In this document: positions 11,790 through 23,685 of the stretch, in pieces
Layout: each line of letters starts with the position of its first letter
Numbering within the stretch: position 1 is the stretch's first letter
Assembly (NCBI GenBank): GCA_010909165.1
Contig: MU008165.1
Location: forward strand, 682,001 to 746,000
Direction of reading: 5' to 3'
DNA from: Anthoceros angustus
Taxonomy: Eukaryota; Streptophyta; Anthocerotopsida; Anthocerotales; Anthocerotaceae
Length of the DNA: 64,000 nt
The notes under the pieces: model-generated
Database searches by the model: none
Seen by the model: only the letters and a program-made list of their open reading frames with translations
Told to the model about the DNA's origin: nothing
Made by a program: the position numbers and the translations under genes

Positions 11790-13175
11790 GGGCCGACTGC
11801 AGAAGTAAAAAGGCCGTTCCCGAGTCATGTCCTTTATCAAGAATGGCACTTGGGAACTCGCAAAATTACCTCCTGGACGCAAAATGGTGTCCTGTAAATG
11901 GGTATTTAAACTCAAGGTTGGGGCAGATGGTACTAACAAAAGCCGACTCATGCTTCGTGGCTTCTCCCGGGCACCAGTCTCAGCCGGAAACTTATGCCCC
12001 GTGGTGAAGCTAGCCACGCTTCACTCCTGCAGAGTGCCATTTACCATGACTATGAGTTGGAAATGTTTGACGTCAAACCCCTTCCTTACATGGCAGTGGA
12101 TACCGAAATCCATGCGTAAACCAATGGCCACGTAGTAAAGGGAAAAGAGGACCATGTTCTTCGCCTAATCAAGACCCTGTATGGTTTAAAACAGTCAGCT
12201 CTTGAATGGAATGCAGTCTTAGATGAGGAACTGCGAGCTTTAGGCTTCATCAAATGTGTTTCTTGGCCGTGGTTCATAGGGCTGGAGACATCAGGGATGT
12301 TACCTTTGCTAGTATGGACCCCCATTTGATACCGCATGCTCCCTCCTTTATCACAAAAATTAATGGCCTCCTATCCAAGAAGTTCGATATGTCAAACTTA
12401 GGAGCTTTACAAAGCTGCCTTGGCATTCATATTCAGAGAGATCGAAAGAAAAGAGTTTTAACTCTCACTCAACCAAGATACCTTCTTGATAGACTGACTC
12501 AAGGATGCAAAGCCCATACATCTACAAGTGACTTAAGCTCACCAAATCCAGAGCCCAATAAACGGTCGAAGGACAAAATGCTTCCTATCCCTTACCGCAA
12601 GGCAGTAGGAAAGCTCATATATGCAGCAAACACTACTCGTCCTGAAGTGGCATATTCCACAAGTGTGCTCTCACAATACTTGGAAAACCCTGCACAGGAG
12701 CACTGGACTTGTGTTAAGAGGGTATTTCGATACTTAAAGGGCGCACAAGATGGAATCGCTATAAATACAAACCGGCGCCTCCTGAACCCATGTATATACC
12801 GATCTGACGCGTGACAGATGAGAAGATCCGCTCTGGATATATCGCTGTTCACTGGGGACCAATCTGGTCCGAAGTTGAAGCAACCAACGGTTGCTCTTTC
12901 GCAGTAGCAGCACCGTGTCCTCACACCGCTTAAAGACGGTGCGCTTTCAATGAACCCCACTACCTCTCCCTCCTCGCCGCATGTTGATCAAAAACAGATC
13001 CGTGTTCTATAAACCTTGCACAAAACCCTGTGCATCACTCACGGACAAAACACGTTGAGGTGGAGTATCATTTCATCAGAGACTTGATTAAGAGGACAGT
13101 ACTTGATATGTGCCAAATGTCAGTAAAATCCAAAGCAGATATTATGACCTCCTACCACGAGAGGCACATGAAATG
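11790..13175 (+). pseudogene. copia reverse transcriptase and RNase H remnant
   Basis: RT starts with SFIKNGTWELAKLPPGRKMV (from 11830). The 12254-12814 frame carries FDMSNLGALQSCLGIHIQRD and PRYLLDRLTQGCK, then RNase-H-side motifs YRKAVGKLIYAANTTRPEVA and VFRYLKGAQDG. The position expected to hold YVDD (~12310-12330) reads SMDPHL, so the catalytic pair is lost. RNase H remains as TKHVEVEYHFIRDLI (13042-13086) with multiple frameshifts. The enzyme is dead. Confidence 0.85.
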
Positions 13176-13319
13176 TTTAGGAATGGGGAAGCCGAATGGA
13201 CTTCGGGCCCCGCAGCTTTGCGATCTAAACTACCAGCCATATCCCTGCCCACGCTCGCTTTCCACACTATTTACAGCCACACTTGCACGACTGCCAAAGG
13301 AATCAAAGCTCGAGGCTTG

Positions 13320-14277
13320 ATCATGTTCTAAGGAGTGGTGAAGCTCTCATCCGATCTTGGAGAGTTTCTCTTCCTACGCTCCACGTAGGAGATCCTCTCT
13401 CACCTCATACGCCTCCATTTAGTTCAGATCTGCAGGCAAGTGAGCTCATAGAGAACCGAGAAGAAAGCAATGGGGATGCTGACATAAAAGTAGACAGGAA
13501 CACTATCAGAAATCGATTCACATGGCGTCTGACATCACAGTTGGTCTATCCTCACTCGTATCATCTTCAGATGGGTGTAAGGGCACTTATACCACAGAGG
13601 GGTACAAGGAATAGCAAAAGAACCCAGGCTCACAATCTTGGTTTCCTCATCAGAGTGTGTAGGAACTGGAAATCTTATCGGCACAGTAGGCCTATAGTCA
13701 GAATCAGCATACGCGAACTCACCAGCTTTGAAGCGGAACTTGGCACTTTGATCCCTTGAAAGAGACTTCTCTTTGGGGGTAGCCGTCTTGCGGGGAGCTG
13801 CCTTACACGCAACAGCAGCCTTTGTCTTATAGGCGAAGTCTCCCTTTAGCACCAAAAAGCTTTGGTTCCCTCCATGACGCCTTCCCGGCCTCAAGCCACC
13901 TTGAGCGGCCAGGAGGCCATCTTTGCCGATCCTTGCTGCTGAGAGGAGGCGGCTGTTCTAGTCGGCTTGCTCACAAACCGCCCTAGCTTGTCACGAGGCG
14001 CATACGGCGCTGTGAGGGGAGTGTGACCGACATCTTGAGCCTGAGATCCCTACGCTCCAACAACCACAACGCGACTTGAAGCGAGGAGGGATGCTATAAG
14101 GGTCGCGACGCACCTGCTACCCAAGTTTGTGCAGATACGCTCCATCGCGTTTCTTTAAAGGCAAAGGTGTCGGCGCAACTCAAGACATGCACGCGGAGCT
14201 TTCTCCACCACGCCCTCTCCACCTGTTAGAGAAGGCTAAGAGGGAGACGCCCACCGCCATAATCCAACAAGTGGGAG
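13320..14277 (-). other. Extra 1 kb between RNase H and the 3' LTR with an antisense ORF
   Basis: Copia elements usually end shortly after RNase H. Here ~1 kb follows, with a 119-codon minus-strand frame at 13894-13535 (Lys/Ala-rich, with KFRFKAGEFAYADSDYR). Weaker same-strand frames lie upstream. I do not recognise a family. It could be an antisense accessory ORF, a captured host fragment, or a nested insertion. Confidence 0.45.
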
Positions 14278-14499
14278 TGAAGGAGTATTGATGTTGGCAT
14301 AATGAGATTAGGGTTATATTATATCCAGTTTCATATTGTGTGTATAGTTTAAAATGTCTTACCTCTTCGCTAGGGGTTACGATCATTAGTAATAGTCACC
14401 CATTCATGAATAGTTAAGTTTAAGTTTAATGTTTTACTTACTTTCCGAATATATACAATGTTATTTTATAATAAATCTACATCTGCATGTAATTTCTTA
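14278..14499 (+). repeat. 3' LTR of the copia element
   Basis: Matches the 5' LTR (7733-7956) with several substitutions and small indels, including a one-base difference after tcttcgctagg and a short deletion near cccattcatgaat. Followed by CTTG, shared with the left flank. Confidence 0.9.
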
Positions 14500-14503
14500 C
14501 TTG

Positions 14504-16003
14504 CTCGCCTGTGCTTTCCAACTTCTCCTTGAGCAACTTCCTCCGCTTTGCACACTCACAAGTGAGAGCCATGGTCGCTTGATCGAGGAGATCCGCTGGC
14601 CTACATGGTCAAGTCAAACCGCAAATCCCCAAATTGGCTGTCCCTTTGCCCATCCGCCCACAACAATTCTCGTGAGCGGTCCTATCCCCACCTCACCGGT
14701 TCGAAATGTCGCCAAAATGTCCCGGAGTCTATGGTCTCTACCGGTTAACCCTCTCCTAGGGGTTGGTCTCGCCTTCCTCCCCCGCCATTCTCTAGCGGCA
14801 GCGATTCATGCACTGGAGGGAGCAACTTGCCATTTCCCTTTATTTTCTCCTCCTTACCGGCCCTTCGACTGTGACCCCGGTGTAGCTGTGGTTCCTCCTC
14901 CGCCGGCTGCCTCCCTTTTCGCCGACCCCTGCTCGACCGCCGCTTCTTACCCTTGGAAACTTCCCCACCCTCTTCCGAACCTTCCGTGGAGGCGACTCCC
15001 AATCTGGAATCCTTGCCCGAATCCTCCTTAAATTCCTCCTCTTCTACCTTGAGTTCCCCGACCGGCTTCCAACCATGTATGGACATACCTTCCAACTCTA
15101 AACACCCTAATGCGCAAATACATGAATCGAAAAGGCGAAATCAAGGAGGGCCGAGGGAAGAGAGAGTAAATTCGCCTTCTCCTCATGTGCTCTTCGAAAA
15201 TCATCCTTCCCCAATCAATTTGTGTACCCTTGACCACCTCGTGAAGAAAAACCAAGAAGTGATCCGCCATATGATCCAGCCTTCCGGCTCAGAGGAAACA
15301 CAAAATCCATTTGGCTAATCCCACCACCAAGCAGACACGAGTTGGCGAGTCACCCACCCATTGTTCACTCACTCAGCTTCATGAGCGCTCCGCAGCCTTC
15401 TCAAGGTCTTTCACTGGGGTCAATCACCAAGCTCCCATCTCCGATGCTTCTCGCCCATACACCTCGAAGAGGCCAAATCCCGCTCTGGCCTTTCCTCGGC
15501 CACCCTCTTGCGACTTGGTCCTTAATTGCCGGGCGACTCTTGCACCAATGCAGGCCAGAGCACCATTTCTTCTCCATGAACTTCAGCCCAGCCTCCGCAC
15601 CAGCCGCCATTCTCACTTTCCAAAGGTCCATGCCACACAGGGATTTCGGCAGGCGCCATCTCCTTCTCTCGTTGTTTCCCAAAACAAAACCTCGACTACG
15701 CAGATTCGGGTCAAGAGAAAAATCGAAGCCGCCTCGGCCCTTCCACGCCTCGCGAACTTGCCGGCGCCGATTTCTCTCCGCCGCCTGCTCGACTGCCGCC
15801 TTCCTCCTCCGCATGAGATGGATTTGGCTCAAGGCCGTGGTACGCTGCTCTGCAGCCCGCCCGACCGCCCTCCGAAAGTCGCGACTGCAGGCCGGGTGTC
15901 CTTCTCCCGCCTGCGCCCGACTGACGGTAGTCCCGCCTCCGCCACTAGGGTTGTACCCCGGTCTCAGACGTCCTGCTGCCACCGTGGTGGAACTAGCCAC
16001 CAC
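14504..16003 (-). pseudogene. Proximal half of a coiled-coil transposon ORF split by copia
   Basis: On the minus strand, an upstream frame at 16003-15401 is Arg-rich and contains AGLKFMEKKWCSGLHWCKS. At ~15270-15190 HFLVFLHEVVKGTQIDWG resembles FLQFLWKIIRGAQPNWGTIM of the ORF at 36.4-37.3 kb, so it looks like a distant relative of that transposon family. A Glu/Lys-rich acidic linker follows (15095-14745), then a coiled-coil start MALTCECAKRRKLLKEKLE (from ~14572). The copia insertion lies directly after LESTGE. Frameshifts are frequent, so start and end are approximate. Confidence 0.5.
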
Positions 16004-16639
16004 CCCACTTGACTACACAACTGTGGCATATTGTGAGCATCCCTAGCATATATAGACACCTTTTATTCTAAAAATTCCCAATACCCAAGGACTCTATTTC
16101 TACCCCACCCCTCTGGGGTCAAACCTAAGGGTCGAAAAATTATTATTATCTCCAAGGGCCAAGGACCATTCCGATAAAAGACCTGACTCAGACGATTCTC
16201 AAAGCACTCTGCTATTCTAACACATCCAAAACAAAAAAAATCGTTCACCCTGACACTTGAGAGCGGGGTTAGTGCACATGTGGTCTTCCACATAATGCTA
16301 GAAGTGGGCGCCGTCCACGTGATGATTTGCTGGCTCATCGTGGTGGAAGGTGCCTGTCCGCCCAAGGGGGAGTGCTGAAGCTGCAGAGCTTGCTGCACTC
16401 GTGGAAGAGCTTGCTGAACCAAGTCGGACACTTTGAATGATGGTGGAGTGTCTCCTAGGCTGTGACCAAATGGTCGGCCTCGTGATCTGGATCCAAGTCG
16501 GCAAGCTCCGACATGTCACTCAAATCTTTGGTCATGGTGAGCACCTCGGGACAGCCTGAATGGTCGCCATAAGGACCGGAGTAGCTGGGGTGGCGACCTC
16601 GATGTCAATCCGCCATGCGATTCAAGGAAAGTCGCCCTT

Positions 16640-17560
16640 ACCTCCACTCATGTCAGGCGATGGTGAGCTTGCTCTGTCAATTGTCCGCGATGCGGGGTGG
16701 AAACAAAACTCTGTCCGAGAAGGACATCGTAGTTAGCATTTGTCGTGACAAGGCAATGAATGGCCAATGTCATGGCGGTATCCCGAGCTTGAGCGTGATG
16801 GCGATGGCTGAGCAGTCTCTCCACACCAGGTTCCACAGGCGCGGTGTCACGATGTTCGAGGTGAATGGCGGTGCCGTTCCTAGTTCAACGGCGAGAGCCT
16901 TGCCAATGATCACGGGCTGTGCCCCGTGTCCAAGAGCACAAGCTTGGGAGCATAGCCATTCACCGTGACATGGCCTTCCCTATTGTCCACCATGGCATTG
17001 CTCACTCGCACATTCATGCGATTGGTGTGAATGCGGGGTGCTCCGAGTACTCCGTGTATTTGGGGCATAGGCGCATCGCCTCAAGTGGCTGGCCCTCCTC
17101 ATGGCTGTGGGTGGCCTGCCTGTCACTCCACCATCGTAACATGGTCGATGGTGGTGGGCAATACCCAGCTGAAACGTCGGTGGGCTGCCCATGTGGGATC
17201 CACCGGCGGTCCGGGTCCCGAGTATGGGACGGGAGGAGTGATGGGCTTCCTCGCGGTCCTTGGCATGGAGCTGAAGGTGCTTGGCATTGGGCTACTGTCG
17301 GTCCAGTGTGGTTGAGGACCAAGGCTGAGATTCCCGGCGATCCGTATGGGGCTGAGTCTGATGTTGAGACTCCACCGGTTGTCCAGTATGGGGAGAATCC
17401 CAATGTGGGGCCCTCTGGCAGTCTGAACATGGAGCTGTGGTGTGCCGCTGTTGAGGTGTCAGCAGCCCCATGCATGGGGATGAAGTGTCCGGGACTCTCC
17501 GGCGATCCGGTATGGGATAGCCGCGGAAGCTTCATTTGTTGCCAAGCCAGCACTGGCATG
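16640..17560 (-). pseudogene. gypsy linker and aspartic protease remnant
   Basis: A Pro/Ser/His-rich linker (17559-17014) precedes a protease region. LVLLDTGHSP (~16950-16920) looks like an active-site motif (usual LDTGA), followed by frameshifted sequence and NANYDVLLGQSF (~16750-16715), the typical protease C-terminal block. Stops and frame changes make it non-functional. The linker has no recognised domain. Confidence 0.6.
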
Positions 17561-17913
17561 GCACGCCCACTCCCATGTCACGGAGGGAGATCAAAGAGTC
17601 TCAACACCTTGCGCATGATCAAGGTCGGGTGTCGCCGGTGGTAGATCTTTGGGTGTCCCCATGACTTGAATGTGGAGGCTGCTCTCTCGGCGCTCCATCC
17701 AGATCTGTCCCACGGATGGCCACGCCCGGCAGCGGAGCAAAGGATCTAGGCATGGCAGCCCTCGCTCTGTTGCCGAGTAAGGGGATCATCCCGGTGCAAC
17801 ATCCAAATCGCCTTCTTCAAGTCACATCCTACCCATGTGGCGGGTAGGGAATCAGGTGGAATCCACAAGGTGGAGTACAGCCTCATGTGGCGGCCGTAAT
17901 CCTCCTCTCCTCC

Positions 17914-19366
17914 TCACGTGAGGTGCCAAAATGGCTGTCGGCGGGCTTGGAGGTGGAGGTCGCCAGCAGGCCTGGGCTCCCAGCTGTAAGTGCCCACTGC
18001 TGCCTCCAATGCGGCAATCTTGTCGGCGTTAGCCTCCTTGGCCTTGGCCCCATTCCGTGATCGGCCCTTGACGTGAGCGCCGGTAGCTGTTGTGGGAGTC
18101 GGCTGAAGGTGTGGGTATCCTTGCGATATCTGCGCTCGGATGCTTTTGAAGCAGTGTAACCAAATGGCCAGTCTTGTTGCAATGGGAACAATGCAAACCT
18201 TCCACAGGAAGCTTGCACCGAGCCAAAATGATCCGGCTGCCACAGCGATTGCATGCATGGAGGTTGCGGCTGCTGACTTGATTGGCCTGGCCTGAATGGG
18301 CTTGAAACCCACGATCCCACGCCTCCGGATGTGTTCCCTTGCTGGAAAACATACTTTGATAGTGCGTGAAGGCCTTGGAGTGTCGAGAAGCATCGCTGGC
18401 GATTTCCTTGCGCTCCGCTTCTTCATGGACTGTTCGGTGTGCTGTCCCCATACTTGTCCACCAAAGAGGTGACAAGTTGAAAGTGGAACAATGGATCTCC
18501 CTCCAGCAGAAGAAACTTCTCCTCTTGGTCGATCAACATCCCAGTGCCTTCGCGACACGGAGCTGCGAAGGTCATCTGACAGATCTCACCCTTCTTGCGG
18601 CGGGCGCCAGCTCGGCTATTTTCTCGGGAGTCTTGGCGGAACGCCTTCTCGAGGATGGCCATGAACTCCTCCACGGATTAAGGTACTTGGGAGTTTGGAT
18701 GAACTCGGGACTAATCGTGGCTGCCACCCTCGGCGGCCGTTAGACTCACGGATGGTGGCTGAGCGGTGGCTGCGTCAGCAATCTTGGCACGTGGGCACTC
18801 ACGGCCGTGGCCAACTTGCCATTGTAGGCAAGCGGCGCTCCTTGAAACGGGATTCACCGTGGAGATGGTAGAAGACAAAATCAACGATGTGCCTCATACA
18901 AATCCGGCGCCTCGTCAGTAGCTTGAAAATGTTCAAACATGTCTGGTGATTATAAGCGCGCCATGCTTGAACTGACCGGTGATGATAGCGTTGAGGGACG
19001 GTAGAAAATCTACGATTGAGTGCCGGCCTCCCGGAAAATCTGTCCACTGTAGGTCCTCCACCTTCCATGGTGTCCGAATCCTCCGAAAGATCAGCTGATT
19101 GATCTTGTCTGAAGCTCAAATTGGGACAAGTTTGTCCCTGATCTCCCCGCAAGGAGTCTTGATGATTCTTCTTGAGGTCTGCAAATGGAGACCATGGTTT
19201 TGTCTCCAAGGTGGCAGGTGGCGTGCCAGCCCACAACCGCTGCCAATTCCTCCGTGCTTCTGCTGTGTTGAAAGAACGCCTCCTTCGCTGTAGCTCGGGA
19301 GTGGTCTTGGATGTCCCGTGTCCTCAAGCGGTAGCGGGGTCTCATGTCCTCGGGTGCATCACCCAT
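17914..19366 (-). pseudogene. gypsy gag with a zinc knuckle broken by a 2-nt deletion
   Basis: Frames 19366-18799 contain CPNLSFRQDQSADLSEDSD and VDFVFYHLHGESRFKERRL. The 18674-18423 frame reads MEEFMAILEKAFRQDSREN and later LLEGDPLFHFQLVTSLVDKY, a Gag-like helical segment. The nucleocapsid site at ~18210-18160 reads CSHCNKTGHLVT, after which the frame must shift to recover HCFKSIRAQ, as expected if two bases were lost. Further downstream the frame is Lys/Ala-rich. No function is retained. Confidence 0.7.
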
Positions 19367-19479
19367 GTGACTAGCATAAGATCAGCAACACTCCCTTAAA
19401 TGTGAAAGAACAACGAAATCCTCCACTCACTCCACTCCACAGCCAAGCCCGGTGTGGCGCCTCCTAGCAATTCGGCAGC

Positions 19480-19810
19480 AAAATGGATTACCCCTACGCT
19501 TGGATCACTCCAGCAGCCCTGGTGTAGGGTAGGATTGTCCAGTCCAGCAATGGGGGGGTCCACAGTGGGGCTGTCCCAGCGATCAGCCCAGGTGGGGCTC
19601 TGATCCCGCAATAGAACTGGACAGCCCACGTGGGACTGTCCCAGCAGTCCCAACCTGTGTGACTGTCCCTTCAGTCCCAGCAATGGGGGACAGCCCTAAA
19701 GTGGGGTGTCCCAACATCCGCTCTCCTCCCAACAATCCTTGAAATGGGACTTCCCAGCCCTTGGAATTAGGACTGTACAGTCCCTAAAATGGGACTGTCT
19801 AGGGGTCAGC
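19480..19810. repeat. GGGACTGTCCC-type palindrome cluster in the second gypsy leader
   Basis: Repeated short palindromes built on GGGAC-T-GTCCC and imperfect forms (gtgggactgtcccagcag, gactgtcccttcagtccc, atgggactgtct) occur at irregular spacing. No coding function is visible. It parallels palindrome clusters in the other transposon families here. Confidence 0.6.
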
Positions 19811-20769
19811 ACCACGCCTCAGCCTCACAGAAAGGTCAGCAGCGACAAGCGGCACTCACACATCCGAAATTGAACGTGAGTGTGAGATCTGATCCTCCTC
19901 CCTCCGGACACCTCGATGGTGAGCATATGAAACCAGCAAAAGTGAAAGGGCGCTCAGCAAATCCAAAATCCCCAAAATCGAAATGTTGGCAAAGCAATCA
20001 CTGCTCCGATCTTGGAATCAAACCAAAGTATCAAACCATGCTGTAGCCCTGAAATGGAGATCTTGAGTGGCAAGGTCTGTCCTCCCTCTCCCACAAGCTG
20101 CTGCAAAGATCGAAAAGGATGAGAAAAGCGCTCGCTAGATCTTGAATTCCAGCTGTATTTGGGAAAGCCCATGGATCAGGCCTGGATCTGGCCTCCTCTC
20201 TAGCACGCCATCACTGTGAGCCAGCAAAGGTGAAGAAGGAATGCCACAGACCTCGAAATCCCAGCTGAATCAGGGCACAGGTGAGCTGGATTGGGCCACA
20301 GTGAAGGTGTAATCCTTGGCTGTGATCCAGGCTCCAAAATGGCGTCGCCCTAGCTAGAGGCGCCTCAAATGTCGCCACTCCGCCTTGGGTGTCGCCCTTG
20401 AAGATTGAGTCTTGAAATAAAGGGATCCGCTGCGCAATGGCAGGAATCACGAGATTTCTTGAAGATTTCTTGGCCAGCCCAGTTTGCGCTGGCTGGGAGC
20501 CTGTAAATCGAGCCTTGGCGCCTTGTGAAGCTGCAGCTGAGCACACAGATCTGATCGATCTTGGATTTCCAGATTGCAAGGGTTCACAAAGTGCTTTCCT
20601 CCCTAACCGCGGCGCGCTCCAGGCACGATTTCGAAGACTACCCTCTGTTCCTTGCCCCGGTCCTCATTCCGCGCTCGCCATCATCTCACGCTCCAGCTCG
20701 ATTCCCAGTGATGTTTGCGCCATGATGCGAAAACCCTCACGCTTGGTGGTGCTCCTCCCACGTTGATCA

Positions 20770-21105
20770 GGTGCCTTGTTTGGGTTTGGGTCCAGTCAAA
20801 ATAAAGGATATGTTTTCATATCCTTGGTTAATGAATAATGCCTAACCAAAGCGTAGTATATAAAAGCGGCCATACATCAGGAAGTTCACATTCTTTGCAT
20901 GCGCATTGCCTTAGTTCTTGTGTCTTGATCGCGTTAGGTCGGTGGCGTTGCGGCGATCCTTAGAAAGTCCGGTTGTCCGGCTGTGGGACCTGCCATGTCT
21001 CCATGGTCGGAACTGATCCTGGTAGCCTCATTTGTGCCAGGACTACCATGTCCCATGGCCGGGAACGATCCCATTTATCCCCATTGGTGGCATTTACCAT
21101 GTCCC
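20770..21105 (+). other. LTR-like segment with a TATA box
   Basis: A TATATAAAAG box at 20857-20866 on the plus strand is followed by a leader-like sequence. The right part repeats ccatgggacatggta-like motifs. It lies between the second gypsy element and the minus-strand transposon ORF and is orphaned in orientation. It could be a solo LTR of an unidentified element. No partner LTR was found in the window. Confidence 0.4.
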
Positions 21106-21129
21106 ATGTCTCGCAGGACGGTCTTGGCA

Positions 21130-22055
21130 ACCTCGACAATTCTAAACCTTGGTGCACTTGGAAGGGTTTCGCCCCATGGTCTTCCTCAAGAAAAGGGCAA
21201 AGGCCTCTCCAAGCTTGGCCTCGAGTGTATATTTTCGAAGATGCAGAAGCATCCTCAAACTCCTTCTTCGGTCGAGAGCCCCTCCTCAAGTCTCCCACCA
21301 AAGTGCACTAAATAGGTGCTAAGGATAGCACTGCCCCTTTCTCCTCCTTCATCACCGTGGTGTTGGAGTCTCGGAGGAGTTCTCCACCGTGATGGATATA
21401 GGCCTCATACATGATGGTCCCCCAACCCGGCTTGGCTCCTTTGACGATCTTCCACAAAAATTGCAAGAAACTGGTGCTGAAGTAGGAGGTACGTTGGTAG
21501 TTTACCAATCCCAAGACGATTTTGGCGAAGAGTCTCCACTTCAGCTCCTTAATGTTGTCCGTCTTCCATCCATTTTTGGTTTTGGCCTTCATCCCTCCGT
21601 CGATTAAATCCAAAACCTCCTGAGGAATTTCCATTGTAGGAGCTCTCTTCCCCCCATTCGTTCTCTCGAGGAGAGCGACTCCTAAGCTCTCCTCCTCCGG
21701 CCTTCCATACACTTGGCAAATGCTCGGACGATCCAACGTGGGGATGGGTCTGGCATTCACTTTCGCTTAGCTTGAGCCAAGGGCTACCTCTGATTGGTGG
21801 AGATTGATGTAGCACTCCTCAATCAGCTCTAAATTGGTGTAGGCCCATTGGCGGCCCATACACCCATCCCCTAATTGGATGTTCTCTCTTCCAGCTTGCC
21901 CTAAAATCCACCAAATCCACAGGATTGGTGCGAAGCAAGTGGTGTGGCATCTCAAAATCACCACCACCGTAACACCTCTGTGCCTTCTTGCCTCTTCCGG
22001 AAGACGAGCCCTTGGTGGGCGTCTCCTTCCCCTTGCCTTTTGCTGCTCGAGTCAT
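21130..22055 (-). pseudogene. Plant transposon protein (copy 2), truncated
   Basis: Read on the minus strand from MTRAAKGKGKETPTKGSSSG at 22055. It continues, with frameshifts, through GWVYGPPMGLHQF, QVYGRPEEESLGVALLERTN, EVLDLIDGGMKAKTKNGWK, VNYQRTSYFSTSFLQFLW and GWGTIMYEAYIHHGGELL (to ~21380). Homology with the 36.2-37.3 kb copy continues at DNA level to ~21130, then stops at an LTR-like segment. The sequence suggests the family annotated in plants as putative plant transposon protein; function is unknown. No coiled coil survives in this copy. Confidence 0.7.
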
Positions 22056-22429
22056 GGCGTCTTCTGCTTCCCTCGGCTTGAGCGCAAGAAATTACTCCCC
22101 AATCACAGCTCTCTGCCTTGATTTTGCCTGACCCCAAATCCTCCTCGTGGAAAGCGACCCTATCACACAATCCCAAGGTTAGCCCTGGCTTGTTTCCCAC
22201 TCTCTTCTTCTCCAACGTGGAGGCGCCTCGACTGAATTGCCTGCGCCTTTCTTGTGACTCCTCCTTCAATTTCGTCGCTGCTGCCACCCGCCTGGGGCTC
22301 CGCCTTCGTGCCCTCGACTCCTCTCAACACCCCAGCACTTGCGGCGCTTCGCGGGCTCTTCACGCTCCACAGCAACTGATGCCTTCCTCTTCTCCACTTC
22401 CTTAAGTAATTAATTTCTATTAATTTCTA

Positions 22430-22700
22430 ATTAATTTCAACCCACCAAATAGGTTGGTTACCAGCGGTAGGTTGCCCCGCCTTTGGCTACCTACGCTTTT
22501 ACCAAAAGGTCGTTTTGTCCCATTTCTTCTTCCCTAAATATCCTCCCTACCTTCCTAACAATATCCTACAACTCCAGCTTCAAAAGAATCAAAAAAGCTT
22601 CAGCATGTTCCTTCCAAACCAAAAAGAATCAGTCCCGGTTCAAAACTAACCAACTTGAACCAGTGGCCCAAACTTTTGCGTTCCACAATAGGCCAGATTG
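22430..22700 (-). repeat. 5' flank of transposon copy 2, inverted relative to ~35.06-35.36 kb
   Basis: Read on the minus strand it matches the plus strand at ~35060-35360: both contain tggaacgtaaaagtttgggc-like sequence, a run like ctttttgattcttttgaagctg, and a GGTAGG/CCTACC palindrome. This looks like the LTR or 5' UTR of the same family in opposite orientation. Confidence 0.65.
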
Positions 22701-23685
22701 CATAACCTGTCGGGCTAGAGACAATGTCGAGACGGCACATGGAAACTTGGTCGTTGGTGTGCCAAGGCAATAATCATATTGGAGATATGATCAAGCGCAA
22801 AATTATGTGGAGAACATATTTCTGTCTTTGCCTTTGGTGTACCATGGGGGAGCAATGGAGATCCGATCAGGCACGACTACCATGCTGTTCACGCTTTGGG
22901 AGCTTGTGTCTCCATATTTAGAGGTATGGGATTGACGGAATTACGTCTACACAATTCTCGGGACACGGGCTTTCTAACAAGACATTATTTGAAGCATTTG
23001 GAGCTTACTGGAGGGAGATATGCACTATAGAAGAAGAGCAACATTTTTCCCATTGCTAACCCCTTGTGTAGTCTTGAAAGCTCATATGTTCAGGTTTATT
23101 CACAGTTGTATAATTGGAAACATTTGTATGTGCATGATCCTTGAGATAGGGGCTTTCTAACAAATGAAAGTTTTGAGCAAGAGTTCTCATCTCGTTGCCT
23201 CTACGGAGGCTGAAACTCGCCTTTACGATACTAGCGAGTGGCATTTCTTCTTACAACATGCTGTGGTTCTACATAGATGTCATTGATGTCATACACCGTA
23301 CTTTAGGCCTGAAAATTTTGAACAAGCCCGTACTTTGTGCTTGTCGTGTTTGTATGAAATTTTGTTCTTGTACTGTCGCCTACTGCATGTTCTTGATGAT
23401 AGTTTTCATTGCAAATTTTGCTGCAACTTTTGTCGAGATCTCTAACAAACTTGCGGCCGTGCAATGAGGGCACACTAATTGATTGTATATTGCAAACCGA
23501 TACCAACGACATGAAACAAATAATAGGACTGATCTCATAGCTCTAAGCCCACAATCGTAGGCATTCCAAGATGATTGATTGAATTGTGTATGATATGGAA
23601 TTTTGGATGGGATCTAAGAAAACATTGCCAACCCTTAAAGGTGACCACTAAACGGACTCCTTATTACCTGACGTATGGGCACTCG
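22701..23685. other. SKP1-upstream fragment and unassigned sequence
   Basis: At 22708-22750 the sequence gtcgggctagagacaatgtc and nearby bases match the far-upstream region of the SKP1 gene at 32.09-32.13 kb, an orphan promoter fragment. 22990-23490 holds no recognisable gene. 23490-23640 is a direct copy of 34700-34850. At 23639-23683 a plus-strand frame reads VTTKRTPYYLTYGH, similar to the C-terminal region of gypsy integrases. Confidence 0.5.

Larger units (their letters stand above)
7733..14499 (+). mobile_element. Ty1/copia LTR retrotransposon, nearly full length, inactive
   Basis: Two LTRs of ~224 and ~222 bp flank, in copia order, gag with a zinc knuckle, protease, integrase, reverse transcriptase and RNase H. 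A canonical initiator-tRNA primer site follows the 5' LTR. CTTG occurs just before (7729-7732) and just after (14500-14503), a likely target-site duplication. Scattered differences between the LTRs (several substitutions and small indels) and broken ORFs show an old insertion. It interrupts a minus-strand coiled-coil ORF. Confidence 0.93.
16040..20760 (-). mobile_element. Second Ty3/gypsy element, gag and protease portion
   Basis: Minus-strand remnants: a possible leader ORF start MAQTSLGIELEREMMASAE at ~20723-20667, gag (19366-17914), protease (~16980-16640) and a Pro/Gln/Ser-rich tail to ~16040. No RT or integrase was found. Coding content differs from the 1-4 kb element, so it is another family. 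Limits are approximate. Confidence 0.7.

Noticed and set aside
13535-13894. Envelope-like gene in the copia element
   Set aside because: The ORF is antisense to the element and shows no signal peptide or membrane segment.
15311-16046. Two overlapping 230-codon plus-strand ORFs
   Set aside because: Pro/Ser/Arg/Leu-rich composition is typical of shadows opposite the GC-rich minus-strand transposon sequence; no domain was seen.
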